From Spirochaetales bacterium (lineage in GTDB: Bacteria; Spirochaetota; Spirochaetia; Treponematales; Treponemataceae), in NCBI GenBank assembly GCA_030540405.1, contig JAUNWH010000031.1, positions 1-34,060 of the forward strand: a stretch of DNA of 34,060 nt, given 5' to 3'. The notes under the pieces were generated by a model. That model had not been told where the DNA came from. It ran no database searches and was given only the letters and a program-made list of their open reading frames with translations. Made by a program: the position numbers and the translations under genes. Positions 15,611 through 22,882 of this stretch are shown here, in pieces (positions within the stretch are counted from its first letter, which is position 1; each line of letters opens with the position of its first letter).

Positions 15611-16465
15611 TTAACTATTCTTCTTCAAAAATGAAATTATAAAGCAAACTAAAAAAAATGCGGCGTTGACTAAAACAATTGAAGCTCCGCTAGCCGAGCC
15701 AGTATAATACGAAAAGCAAAGTCCTGCAATTCCGCCAGCAAGAGAAATCAATTCAGAGACAATCAGATAGCGTCTTGAAGTTCTGCTCACAAATCTAGCC
15801 GAAGCAGCCGGAAGCACAAGCATGCTGTTAATCACGAGAAGTCCGGTCCATCGTATGCACACAGAAACAATCGCAGCTGTAAGCAAAGCAAAAACTTGTT
15901 CTATAAAAATTGTTTTTATTCCGCGACTTTTTGCAAATGAAGAATGAAGAGAAACAATCAGCATTTTGTTGTAGAAAAAAATCCAAACTACAAGAAGTGC
16001 AATTGCGCAAAAAAATAAAAAAAGAATTTCATTTGGCTGAATGCTAAGGATGTCGCCAACAAGATATTTTTGATATTTTGAAAAATTTCCGTCGGCAGAC
16101 AAAAGCACAATTCCAAGCGCAACTGATGTTGAAGAAAAAACTCCAATAATCGTGTCGCTGGAAGATTTTCCTTTTGACTTTACAAGGATTATAGAAAATC
16201 CGAGCAGCATCGAAAACAAGACCATTGAAATTGTAACATCACGAATTCCCAAAATCACGCCAATCGCAATTCCTGTCAAAGCTGAATGTCCAATCGCATC
16301 GCTAAAAAAACTCATTCTATTTGAAACAACATAAGTTCCCAATGCGCCAAAAAGCGGACCTGCAATAACAATGGCAAGCAGAGCATTTTTCATAAATGCA
16401 GGAGACAGCCATTCAAAAGGAAAAACAAAATCTAAAAAAGAATAAATCAGCTGCATAAATTTCAC
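15611..16465 (-). CDS. znuB: Zinc/manganese ABC transporter permease
   Basis: This is an integral membrane subunit of the ABC-3 family that moves Zn2+ or Mn2+ across the inner membrane. The 284-residue protein has about eight hydrophobic helices, the conserved FFSDAIGHSALTGIAIG motif (about 52-68) and the RWTGLLVINSMLVLPAASAR segment typical of ABC-3 permeases. The start ATG overlaps the znuC stop by 4 nt. Partner subunits znuC and znuA lie directly upstream. Zinc rather than manganese is inferred from the binding protein and is not certain. Confidence 0.92.
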   Translation of the reverse strand: MKFMQLIYSFLDFVFPFEWLSPAFMKNALLAIVIAGPLFGALGTYVVSNRMSFFSDAIGHSALTGIAIGVILGIRDVTISMVLFSMLLGFSIILVKSKGKSSSDTIIGVFSSTSVALGIVLLSADGNFSKYQKYLVGDILSIQPNEILFLFFCAIALLVVWIFFYNKMLIVSLHSSFAKSRGIKTIFIEQVFALLTAAIVSVCIRWTGLLVINSMLVLPAASARFVSRTSRRYLIVSELISLAGGIAGLCFSYYTGSASGASIVLVNAAFFLVCFIISFLKKNS

Positions 16466-17295
16466 TCCGATTTTTCATATTCATCAGGAAGCATAATGTG
16501 TCCGAAAACTTCCATAAAATCTTTTTGGCGGTAAACGTTTTTTACAGTTCCAACAACTGCGCTGGCATTATTTATAAAAACAACTCTGTCAGCATGGCGC
16601 GCAACCAAATCCAAATCATGGCTTATCAAAAGAATCGTTATGTCAAAATCACGGCGTATCGAAGAAACAAGTTCATAAAAAGATTTCAGCCCCACTCTGT
16701 CAACTCCGCTTACAGGCTCGTCTAAAAGCAAAATATCCGGCACAGGATTTATAGCAAGCGCAAGCATGACACGCTGAAGTTCTCCGCCAGACAAATCGCA
16801 AACTCTACGTTTTAAAAGCTGATGGGAATTTGTGCATGAAAGAATTTCAGAGGCGGCTTCAATATCTTTTTGTCTATGCTTCATCCAGACAGGTCTTTTT
16901 GAAGTGCAAGCCAAAACTAAATCTTCAACACAAACTGGGCTTCCCGGCTCAACAGAAAGAGTCTGAGGAACATAGCCAAACACAGGCTTAGTTGTAGTGT
17001 AAGGAATTCTTTTTCGGCAAGTGCAAAAACGGTCATGGTCAGTTGTATGATCTTTTCCGCAATTTCCAGCGCACCTTTCGCCTTCAAAAATTATATTTCC
17101 TGAATGAGGAATTGTATTAAGCAGCGCCTTCATAAAAGTTGTTTTTCCCGCACCGTTTCTTCCAACAATCGCAGTAAGCTCGCCGCAATGCAAATGAAGA
17201 TTTATATCTTTTAAAATATACTCGCCGCCGGCTTTTACACTTAAGTTTTCTATCCGTGTGCAGCAGACATGAGATTTTCCAACAAGACAAGGCAT
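16462..17295 (-). CDS. znuC: Zinc/manganese ABC transporter ATP-binding protein with Cys/His-rich insert
   Basis: This is the ATPase subunit that powers the metal importer. Complete ABC motifs are present: Walker A GRNGAGKT (45-52), Q-loop Gln111, signature LSGGE (168-172), Walker B ILLLDEP (188-194) and H-loop His226. An unusual segment lies between Walker A and the Q-loop: Cys75, Cys79, His83, His87, Cys91 and Cys93 within 20 residues. The N-terminus also has MPCLVGKSHVCC. Ordinary ZnuC or TroB proteins lack this cluster, which could bind metal and sense it on the cytoplasmic side (inference). The start ATG shares one base with the znuA stop, and the stop overlaps znuB. Confidence 0.93.
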   Translation of the reverse strand: MPCLVGKSHVCCTRIENLSVKAGGEYILKDINLHLHCGELTAIVGRNGAGKTTFMKALLNTIPHSGNIIFEGERCAGNCGKDHTTDHDRFCTCRKRIPYTTTKPVFGYVPQTLSVEPGSPVCVEDLVLACTSKRPVWMKHRQKDIEAASEILSCTNSHQLLKRRVCDLSGGELQRVMLALAINPVPDILLLDEPVSGVDRVGLKSFYELVSSIRRDFDITILLISHDLDLVARHADRVVFINNASAVVGTVKNVYRQKDFMEVFGHIMLPDEYEKSE

Positions 17296-18227
17296 TATTT
17301 TTTTTCCTCTGAAAAAGCATTCATCAAAACCGAAAGATTTTTTTCCATGCCTTCAATATATGCGTTTTTTTTCAGCTGACCATTTACACAAGGATCAAGC
17401 TCATAAACTGAAAGTCCGGTTTCCTTTGCAATGATTTTAGCCGCATTGGAAGAATATTGAGGCTCGGCAAAAAGAGCAACATCTTCACCTAGGCTTGTAA
17501 CTGATTTTATTCTTTCAATTATTTTTGCCAGTTCCTTTGCGCTCGGAACAGTTCCCGGCTCTTGCTCAATAACTGCTGAAATTTCAAAACCGAATTCTTT
17601 TGCAAAATAAGGAAACGCTTCATGGAAAGTTATAATTTTTTTTCCGGCAAAAGAAGCTAGAGCACTTTTCATTTTTTGTTCAAGAACATTTAATTTTTCT
17701 ATATATGCCAAAGAATTTTTTTTGTAGCTTTCTGAATTTTTTGAATCAAGCGCGCAAAGTCCTTCTGTTATTTTTTGCACTTCATAAATTGCGCCTGAAA
17801 CGCTCACCCAGACATGAGGATTTCCGTCCAAAAGCTCAAAACCATCAGAAGCGACAATAAGAGAACCTTTCTTCATGGAAAAAGCCTTGTCAAAAAAATC
17901 TTCCATTCCGCTTCCGTTCACAACAAGAATGTCGCATTTTTCAATAAGCTTCATGTCGCCAGTTGTAAGCTGATAATCATGCAAGCATCCGGTTTCAGCA
18001 GGAGCCAAAAGCGAAACTTCAACATCGTCAATTCCGTCCGTTAAATTCAAAAGCATTATGTAAATCGGATAAAAAGACGCCGTTATTTTTATTTTTCCAG
18101 AATCAGCTGAAGCAGAAGCCTGTTTTCCCGACAAAGAAATTTTCCAAACTGAAAAAAAGAAAACAATAAAAATGAAAAAACATATTGTAAAAATTAAGGT
18201 TATTTTAAGAGATTTTTTTTCTTCCAT
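17295..18227 (-). CDS. znuA: Zinc ABC transporter substrate-binding protein
   Basis: This is a cluster A-I metal-binding protein delivering Zn2+ (or Mn2+) to ZnuBC. The N-terminus has one hydrophobic segment (about residues 8-27) that should serve as signal or membrane anchor; no lipobox is seen. Metal-site motifs are GCLHDYQLTTGDM, NPHVWVS, TFHEAFPYFA and FAEPQYSS, giving three His and an acidic ligand. There is no His-rich loop. I choose ATG 18227 (MEEKKSLK) because a good promoter ends only 7 nt upstream. An in-frame ATG at 18254 would lie inside that promoter but cannot be excluded. First gene of a five-gene overlapping unit. Confidence 0.92.
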   Translation of the reverse strand: MEEKKSLKITLIFTICFFIFIVFFFSVWKISLSGKQASASADSGKIKITASFYPIYIMLLNLTDGIDDVEVSLLAPAETGCLHDYQLTTGDMKLIEKCDILVVNGSGMEDFFDKAFSMKKGSLIVASDGFELLDGNPHVWVSVSGAIYEVQKITEGLCALDSKNSESYKKNSLAYIEKLNVLEQKMKSALASFAGKKIITFHEAFPYFAKEFGFEISAVIEQEPGTVPSAKELAKIIERIKSVTSLGEDVALFAEPQYSSNAAKIIAKETGLSVYELDPCVNGQLKKNAYIEGMEKNLSVLMNAFSEEKK

Positions 18228-18234
18228 AAAATAT

Positions 18235-18263
18235 ATTCTATCTGAACTAAGCATTATTTACAA
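18235..18263 (-). promoter_or_regulatory. Predicted znuACB-gph-mutS2 promoter
   Basis: On the minus strand, TTGTAA (18263-18258) and TAGAAT (18240-18235) are spaced by 17 nt. The -10 box ends 7 nt before ATG 18227, so the mRNA would be leaderless or nearly so. No clear metal-regulator operator was recognised. Confidence 0.55.
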
Positions 18264-18319
18264 TAAGACAAAAAATACTATAAATAACAATTTGTTTTTG
18301 AGAATAGCTCAAATTTTAG

Positions 18320-18348
18320 TTGACGTATATATAATTTCAGTTCATAAT
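18320..18348 (+). promoter_or_regulatory. Predicted promoter of the FeADH-like gene
   Basis: TTGACG (18320-18325) and CATAAT (18343-18348) are spaced by 17 nt. The start would be near 18355, leaving a short leader with the GAGG of the gene at 18373. It diverges from the znuA promoter about 60 nt away. Confidence 0.65.
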
Positions 18349-18372
18349 GAAATTGAATCTTTGAGGAAAAAA

Positions 18373-19518
18373 ATGTCGAATCAAATTGTCACAACAGGAA
18401 TTTCGTTTTTCGGAGCAGGCACTTTAAAAAATTTCAATGAAGAAATAAAAAACAGCGGTTTTCAAAGAATTTTTATCATAGCAAACCCAGAATTTCAAAG
18501 CGCATTAAAAAAAATTTCCTCAATGCTTGCCAAAAATAGAATCGTATACAGCATTTTTGACAGAGTAAGCCAGGCAGCTTCTCTTTCCGACACCAGAGCC
18601 GCATTAAACGCAGCAAAAACGCTAAGAGCTGATGCAGTAATTTCCGTAGGTTCAAAATCAGTTTCAGACATTGCAAAAGCAGTATCGCTTCTTCTTTCAA
18701 ATCTTGAAATTTCAGATCCAAGAAAACTGGAAGGAAAAGCAAAATCAAAAAACAAAGCAATTCCGCTTTATATGTTTTTTACTTCAATCGGAAACGCATG
18801 GGACTCTAGCCACGTTTTTATTTTAGAAGACGAATCACAGCGGAAAAAAATTGAATGCGCAGATGTAAATGCAATTCCAAAAGCAGTTTTTTTTGACACA
18901 GAACTTGCTTCTATTGCGGACAAAAATGATTTTTCAATTTCGGCAGCTTCACTTTTGATTTCTTCAATTGAATCATTCATCTGCAAATCTTCATGGGAAC
19001 TAACCGACTTTTTTGCATTAAAAGCAATAAAGTTGATTTCGGAAAATGCGATTTTGGCTTTAAAGGGAAATTCAAAGGCAACAGAAAACATGCCTTATGC
19101 TCAGTACTACACTGGCATAGCTTTTGCAAACGGAGGCGCGGCATTTGCAACATCAGCTTCACTTTCTATAGAAGCAGCGCTGGGCATTTCTTTTTCAAAA
19201 GCCATAGTTCCAATATTCAAGGAAATAATGGAATTCAACGCAGCATCAACAGGACAAAAATACAAAGACATTGCAGTAAATATGGGAGCAAAAGTTTCAG
19301 CTTCGGCTTCTCCAGAATCGTTTAGAAAAACCGCGATAAATTCTGTTGAAAAATTTTTCAAAGAACTTTCTGTTGCAAAAAAAATTGAAGAAGTAAAAAT
19401 TTCAAAGGAAGATGTTTCGTTTATTCAAGAAAATATTTTAAAAAACAAATATACAGAACTGAATCCAAAAACTGTAACAAAAAAGAAAATTGCGGATGTT
19501 TTAAAACTAATTTCCTAG
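18373..19518 (+). CDS. Iron-containing alcohol dehydrogenase-fold protein, probably inactive
   Basis: The 381-residue protein follows the iron-ADH/dehydroquinate-synthase layout: an N-terminal Rossmann-like half with RADAVISVGSKSVSDIAKAV (85-104, where active enzymes have GGGSVIDAAKA) and a helical C-terminal half with LTDFFALKAIKLISEN and MPYAQYYTGIAFAN. The four metal ligands of active members fall on Ser193, Ser197, Thr260 and Phe274 in a hand alignment, so the iron site appears lost and the NAD glycine loop is altered. It may have become a binding or structural protein. The ATG at 18373 has GAGG upstream; longer in-frame starts cross the promoter. Its stop overlaps the convergent gene by 4 nt. 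Confidence 0.75.
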   Translation: MSNQIVTTGISFFGAGTLKNFNEEIKNSGFQRIFIIANPEFQSALKKISSMLAKNRIVYSIFDRVSQAASLSDTRAALNAAKTLRADAVISVGSKSVSDIAKAVSLLLSNLEISDPRKLEGKAKSKNKAIPLYMFFTSIGNAWDSSHVFILEDESQRKKIECADVNAIPKAVFFDTELASIADKNDFSISAASLLISSIESFICKSSWELTDFFALKAIKLISENAILALKGNSKATENMPYAQYYTGIAFANGGAAFATSASLSIEAALGISFSKAIVPIFKEIMEFNAASTGQKYKDIAVNMGAKVSASASPESFRKTAINSVEKFFKELSVAKKIEEVKISKEDVSFIQENILKNKYTELNPKTVTKKKIADVLKLIS

Positions 19519-20804
19519 AAAATAGCAGAAAAAGAATTTTCGCAGTCATTGATAAATTCAATAAAAGGCAGCAATCTTCCTTTATCAATTTTCATCTTTA
19601 TTAAATAATCTTCTGGTTTTAAAATTGAATTTTCAGTTTTCATTTTTGATAAAATATAAAAAGTTCTAGCAATGTCAAATTCTTTAGGTCCTTTGCAAGA
19701 CAAAAGAAAATTCGAGGCAAACAGATTTTTATTTTCATCAATCAAAATATTTTCCGGGCAAAAATTTCCGTGGCAAAAAAAGTTTTCATCTGGCAGTTTT
19801 TTTAGTTTTCTTATAATAGAAGAATTTTCTTTTGAATTTCCGCCCAAAATAAAAAGCAGAACTTCTTTATAGCTTGTAAGGCTTTCCGCATTTAAACTTA
19901 AAAGTTTTTTATGAAGCAAAACAAATTTGTCAGAAAAAATATTTTCATCAGTTTCATTCAAAATCCCCAATGGAAATTTTTCATCATCATTTTGAAAAGC
20001 AATTCCAAAGCATCCGCTTATTTTCAAAAAATCACAAGGCATAAATTTTGAAATATTTTGATTGTATGCAAATTGGGAATTTCTAAAATCCATCAATGCA
20101 AATTCTTTTGAAACATTTTCATTGAAAAGCTTTAAAATCCGCTTCTGGTCAATTTTAAAAATCTTAAAATATTTTTTTTCTTCAATAAAATTTTCTTTTG
20201 AAATAAAATTTGAATAATCAGTTTTAAACTTGCTGACAGAAATTCCGTCTCCAGTTTTATAAAATTCAGTTGTGAACTCCATATTTTCTTTTAAAAAATT
20301 CACATAGCGTTTTATTTTTCTAACAAGTTTTTTTGTGCTATAGCTTTTTGTAAGATTCTGATTTTCAACAATTCCATGAAACTGCAAGTTGTCGCTTATG
20401 ATTGCGCCGTCTGGATTTAAATTCGCCTTGAACTTTTCAAAAAATTTTTCGTACTGAGCTTTTGCCGCGTCAATAAAAATCAAATCGAATTTTTCATTTA
20501 TATCGCAAGACAAGGCATCGTTGTTTATAATTTTTATTCTGTTTTTTAAACCGCATTTTTCCACATTTTGGATTGCCTGAATAGTCCGGTCTATGTCGAT
20601 TTCAATTGTTGTAACTTTTATAGCTTCATCAACAAGCGCAAACTGAATAGCAGAATATCCAACAGCAGTTCCAATTTCCAAAACCGATTTTACATTATGG
20701 CTTTTTATAAAACTGCAAATAAATTCAGACGTTGCATCCTGCATAATGGGAACGTTATTTTTATGCGCAAGAGATTTTATTTCAAGCAAGAATTCCTCTG
20801 ACAT
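19515..20804 (-). CDS. O-methyltransferase fused to a degenerate kinase-like domain
   Basis: Residues 1-200 form a SAM-dependent O-methyltransferase of the YrrM/TrmR (catechol-type) group: VLEIGTAVGYSA (41-52), IEID (67-70), and FIDAAKAQY (110-118) with the metal/acidic residues. B. subtilis TrmR methylates 5-hydroxyuridine in tRNA wobble positions, a plausible role here. Residues about 205-429 look like an aminoglycoside-phosphotransferase/choline-kinase domain (CHGNFCPENILID at 344-356, then KEFDIARTFYIL). The catalytic HGD motif reads His-Gly-Asn, and the metal-binding Asp of the next motif is also gone, so kinase activity is doubtful. The start overlaps prmC by 23 nt. The kinase-fold assignment is moderate. 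Confidence 0.75.
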   Translation of the reverse strand: MSEEFLLEIKSLAHKNNVPIMQDATSEFICSFIKSHNVKSVLEIGTAVGYSAIQFALVDEAIKVTTIEIDIDRTIQAIQNVEKCGLKNRIKIINNDALSCDINEKFDLIFIDAAKAQYEKFFEKFKANLNPDGAIISDNLQFHGIVENQNLTKSYSTKKLVRKIKRYVNFLKENMEFTTEFYKTGDGISVSKFKTDYSNFISKENFIEEKKYFKIFKIDQKRILKLFNENVSKEFALMDFRNSQFAYNQNISKFMPCDFLKISGCFGIAFQNDDEKFPLGILNETDENIFSDKFVLLHKKLLSLNAESLTSYKEVLLFILGGNSKENSSIIRKLKKLPDENFFCHGNFCPENILIDENKNLFASNFLLSCKGPKEFDIARTFYILSKMKTENSILKPEDYLIKMKIDKGRLLPFIEFINDCENSFSAIF

Positions 20805-21714
20805 TTCTAAAGTGCCCTTCCAAGTCTTTATAAATTTTTACATCCTTGAATCCTGAATCTTCCATTATTTTTTTAGTTTGCAAAGCATTGTATTCTCCAG
20901 TTTCCAAAATCAAAATTCCGCCCGGATTCAAAAAATCAACTGACTGAAAAATCAAGTTCCGTATAATTTCAAGACCATCGTCAAGATTTGTAAGATTTCC
21001 ATTTAAATCAATGTCGCCGCACAAAGCAAGTGAAGGCTCGCATCTTCCATCTTTTAAAAGCTCAACAGTTTGCGAATACGGAATGTATGGCGGATTAGAA
21101 ACAATGACATCAAAAAGACCGTTTCTACTATGGCCCAAATTTTCAAAAAGATTACTTTGGACAAAGACAGTTTTTTCAAAAGCGAATTTGCTAAGCAAAT
21201 GCAAAGAATTTTTTTTTGCAATATCAAGAGTATTTTTGCTTATGTCCGCAAAAACAAGTTTGGGAAGCAACGGCTTGGGAATTATTTTTTTTTCCTCGAT
21301 AAACTTTAAAATGCTGATTCCAACACAGCCGCTTCCAGAGCACATATCGCAGACAGAAAGAATTTTACAATCTGAAGATGCATGAAATTTTTCTTCGATA
21401 AAGTTAACGGCATTTTCAACAAGCAATTCTGTATCAGGTTTTGGAATAAGAACATTTTGGTCAACTTCAAAATCATATCCAAAAAATTCTTTTATTCCTG
21501 TAATATATGCAACAGGCAAGCCAGTTTTTCTTTTCTCAACTGAAGAACAAAAAAGTTCTTTTTGCAGTTCAGAGAGTTCTGTTTCAGAATGAAAAAGAAT
21601 AAAGGTTTGATCACATTTCAAAATCCATTTTAAAATAACATCAGCATCAAGGACAGGACTTGGGCTGGATTTTAATTCTGATAATGCAAACTTTCTGGCT
21701 TGGCTTATTGTCAT
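20782..21714 (-). CDS. prmC: Release factor glutamine methyltransferase PrmC
   Basis: PrmC methylates the glutamine of the GGQ motif in release factors RF1 and RF2. The protein (310 residues) has the N-terminal helical release-factor-binding domain, VLIPKPDTELLVE (88-100), the SAM loop DMCSGSGCVG (123-132) and the catalytic NPPY (207-210). An insert around residues 141-152 makes it slightly longer than the E. coli protein (277). Its substrate gene prfA lies 11 nt upstream in the same direction, the usual pairing. The 3' end overlaps the following methyltransferase gene by 23 nt. Confidence 0.95.
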   Translation of the reverse strand: MTISQARKFALSELKSSPSPVLDADVILKWILKCDQTFILFHSETELSELQKELFCSSVEKRKTGLPVAYITGIKEFFGYDFEVDQNVLIPKPDTELLVENAVNFIEEKFHASSDCKILSVCDMCSGSGCVGISILKFIEEKKIIPKPLLPKLVFADISKNTLDIAKKNSLHLLSKFAFEKTVFVQSNLFENLGHSRNGLFDVIVSNPPYIPYSQTVELLKDGRCEPSLALCGDIDLNGNLTNLDDGLEIIRNLIFQSVDFLNPGGILILETGEYNALQTKKIMEDSGFKDVKIYKDLEGHFRNVRGILA

Positions 21715-21725
21715 GTCTTTAAATT

Positions 21726-22811
21726 TCAGCTTACAAGATCAGAACTGTCTTTTAACTGCTCCTCTTTTGCATAGACGTTCAGCGCATCAAGCATTTCATC
21801 CATGTTGCCCATCATAAATGAAGGCAAATTATGCAAGCTCAAATTTATGCGGTGGTCTGTAACTCTATCCTGCGGGAAATTATAAGTGCGGATTTTTTCA
21901 CTGCGGGCTCCACTTCCAACCATGCTTTTTCTTGCATCCGCGCGCTCTGACTGACGCTTGCTTTCTTCAAGATCGAAAAGGCGCGCACGCAAAACTCTAA
22001 ACGCCTTGTCTTTGTTTTTATGCTGACTTTTTTCGTCCTGCTGAATAACAACAATTCCAGTAGGAATATGAGTCAAGCGAACTGCGGAATCTGTTGTATT
22101 AACGCACTGACCGCCCGGACCGCCCGCACGCATAACATCAACACGGACATCTTCTGGACGGATTTGAATTTCAGTTTCTTCCGCTTCCGGCAAAACGGCG
22201 ACAGTTACTGTTGAAGTCTGAAGTCGTCCCTGGCTTTCTGTTGCAGGAACACGCTGAACACGGTGAACTCCGCTTTCCCATCTTAAAGTTCCATAAACAA
22301 ATTTTCCAGCAATCGATGTTACAATTTTATTGAATCCGCCGACTTCAGTTTCCTGAGCTTCCATCGTTTCCGTTTTCCAGCCTTTGCGTTCTGCAAGATG
22401 CATATACATTTCCCACAAATCACGGACAAACAAGCTAGCTTCGTCTCCACCAGCGGCACTTCTAATTTCAAGAATAATATTTTTTTCATCAAGAGGATCT
22501 GGCGGAATAAGCTTAAGTTTTATTTCTTCTTCCATCTTAGGCTTTTTTTCTTCAAGTTCTTTCAGTTCTTCTCTTGCAAGCTCTTTCATGTCGCGGTCTT
22601 CCTCTTCTGTTATGAGGACAGTCGCATCTTCAATTCCTTTTAAAACTTTTTTGTATTCATCATAAAGCGACATAAGTTCTGTAAGCTGCTGATGCTCGCG
22701 CATTGTTTCTTTGTATTTTTTCTGATCCTTAATTAAAGAGGCATCTCCAACAAGTTCTGAAACTACATTGTAACGGGCAGAAAGATCTTCAAGTTTTTTT
22801 ATCAAATCCAT
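21726..22811 (-). CDS. prfA: Peptide chain release factor 1
   Basis: RF1 recognises UAA and UAG and triggers peptide release. The 361-residue protein has the stop-codon-reading tripeptide PAT (189-191, RF1 type rather than the SPF of RF2), the catalytic GGQ (233-235) in AGGPGGQCVNTTDSAVR, and the closing HRINLSLHNL segment. Length is typical. The start codon has no Shine-Dalgarno; a promoter at 22821-22849 puts its -10 box 9 nt before the ATG, suggesting a leaderless mRNA. First gene of prfA-prmC-methyltransferase. Confidence 0.97.
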   Translation of the reverse strand: MDLIKKLEDLSARYNVVSELVGDASLIKDQKKYKETMREHQQLTELMSLYDEYKKVLKGIEDATVLITEEEDRDMKELAREELKELEEKKPKMEEEIKLKLIPPDPLDEKNIILEIRSAAGGDEASLFVRDLWEMYMHLAERKGWKTETMEAQETEVGGFNKIVTSIAGKFVYGTLRWESGVHRVQRVPATESQGRLQTSTVTVAVLPEAEETEIQIRPEDVRVDVMRAGGPGGQCVNTTDSAVRLTHIPTGIVVIQQDEKSQHKNKDKAFRVLRARLFDLEESKRQSERADARKSMVGSGARSEKIRTYNFPQDRVTDHRINLSLHNLPSFMMGNMDEMLDALNVYAKEEQLKDSSDLVS

Positions 22812-22820
22812 AGTCTATAA

Positions 22821-22849
22821 AATATATCGAGTTTCCATGAAAAAAGCAA
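22821..22849 (-). promoter_or_regulatory. Predicted prfA promoter
   Basis: On the minus strand, TTGCTT (22849-22844) and TATATT (22826-22821) are spaced by 17 nt. Nine bases separate the -10 box from ATG 22811, so the leader would be 0-3 nt. Confidence 0.6.
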
Positions 22850-22882
22850 TGAACTGTAAAATTTGAAATGCAGCAAAAATGT

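Noticed and set aside
18172-18372. Longer start for the FeADH-like protein
   Set aside because: The region holds two divergent promoters and the start of znuA; ATG 18373 has its own ribosome binding site.
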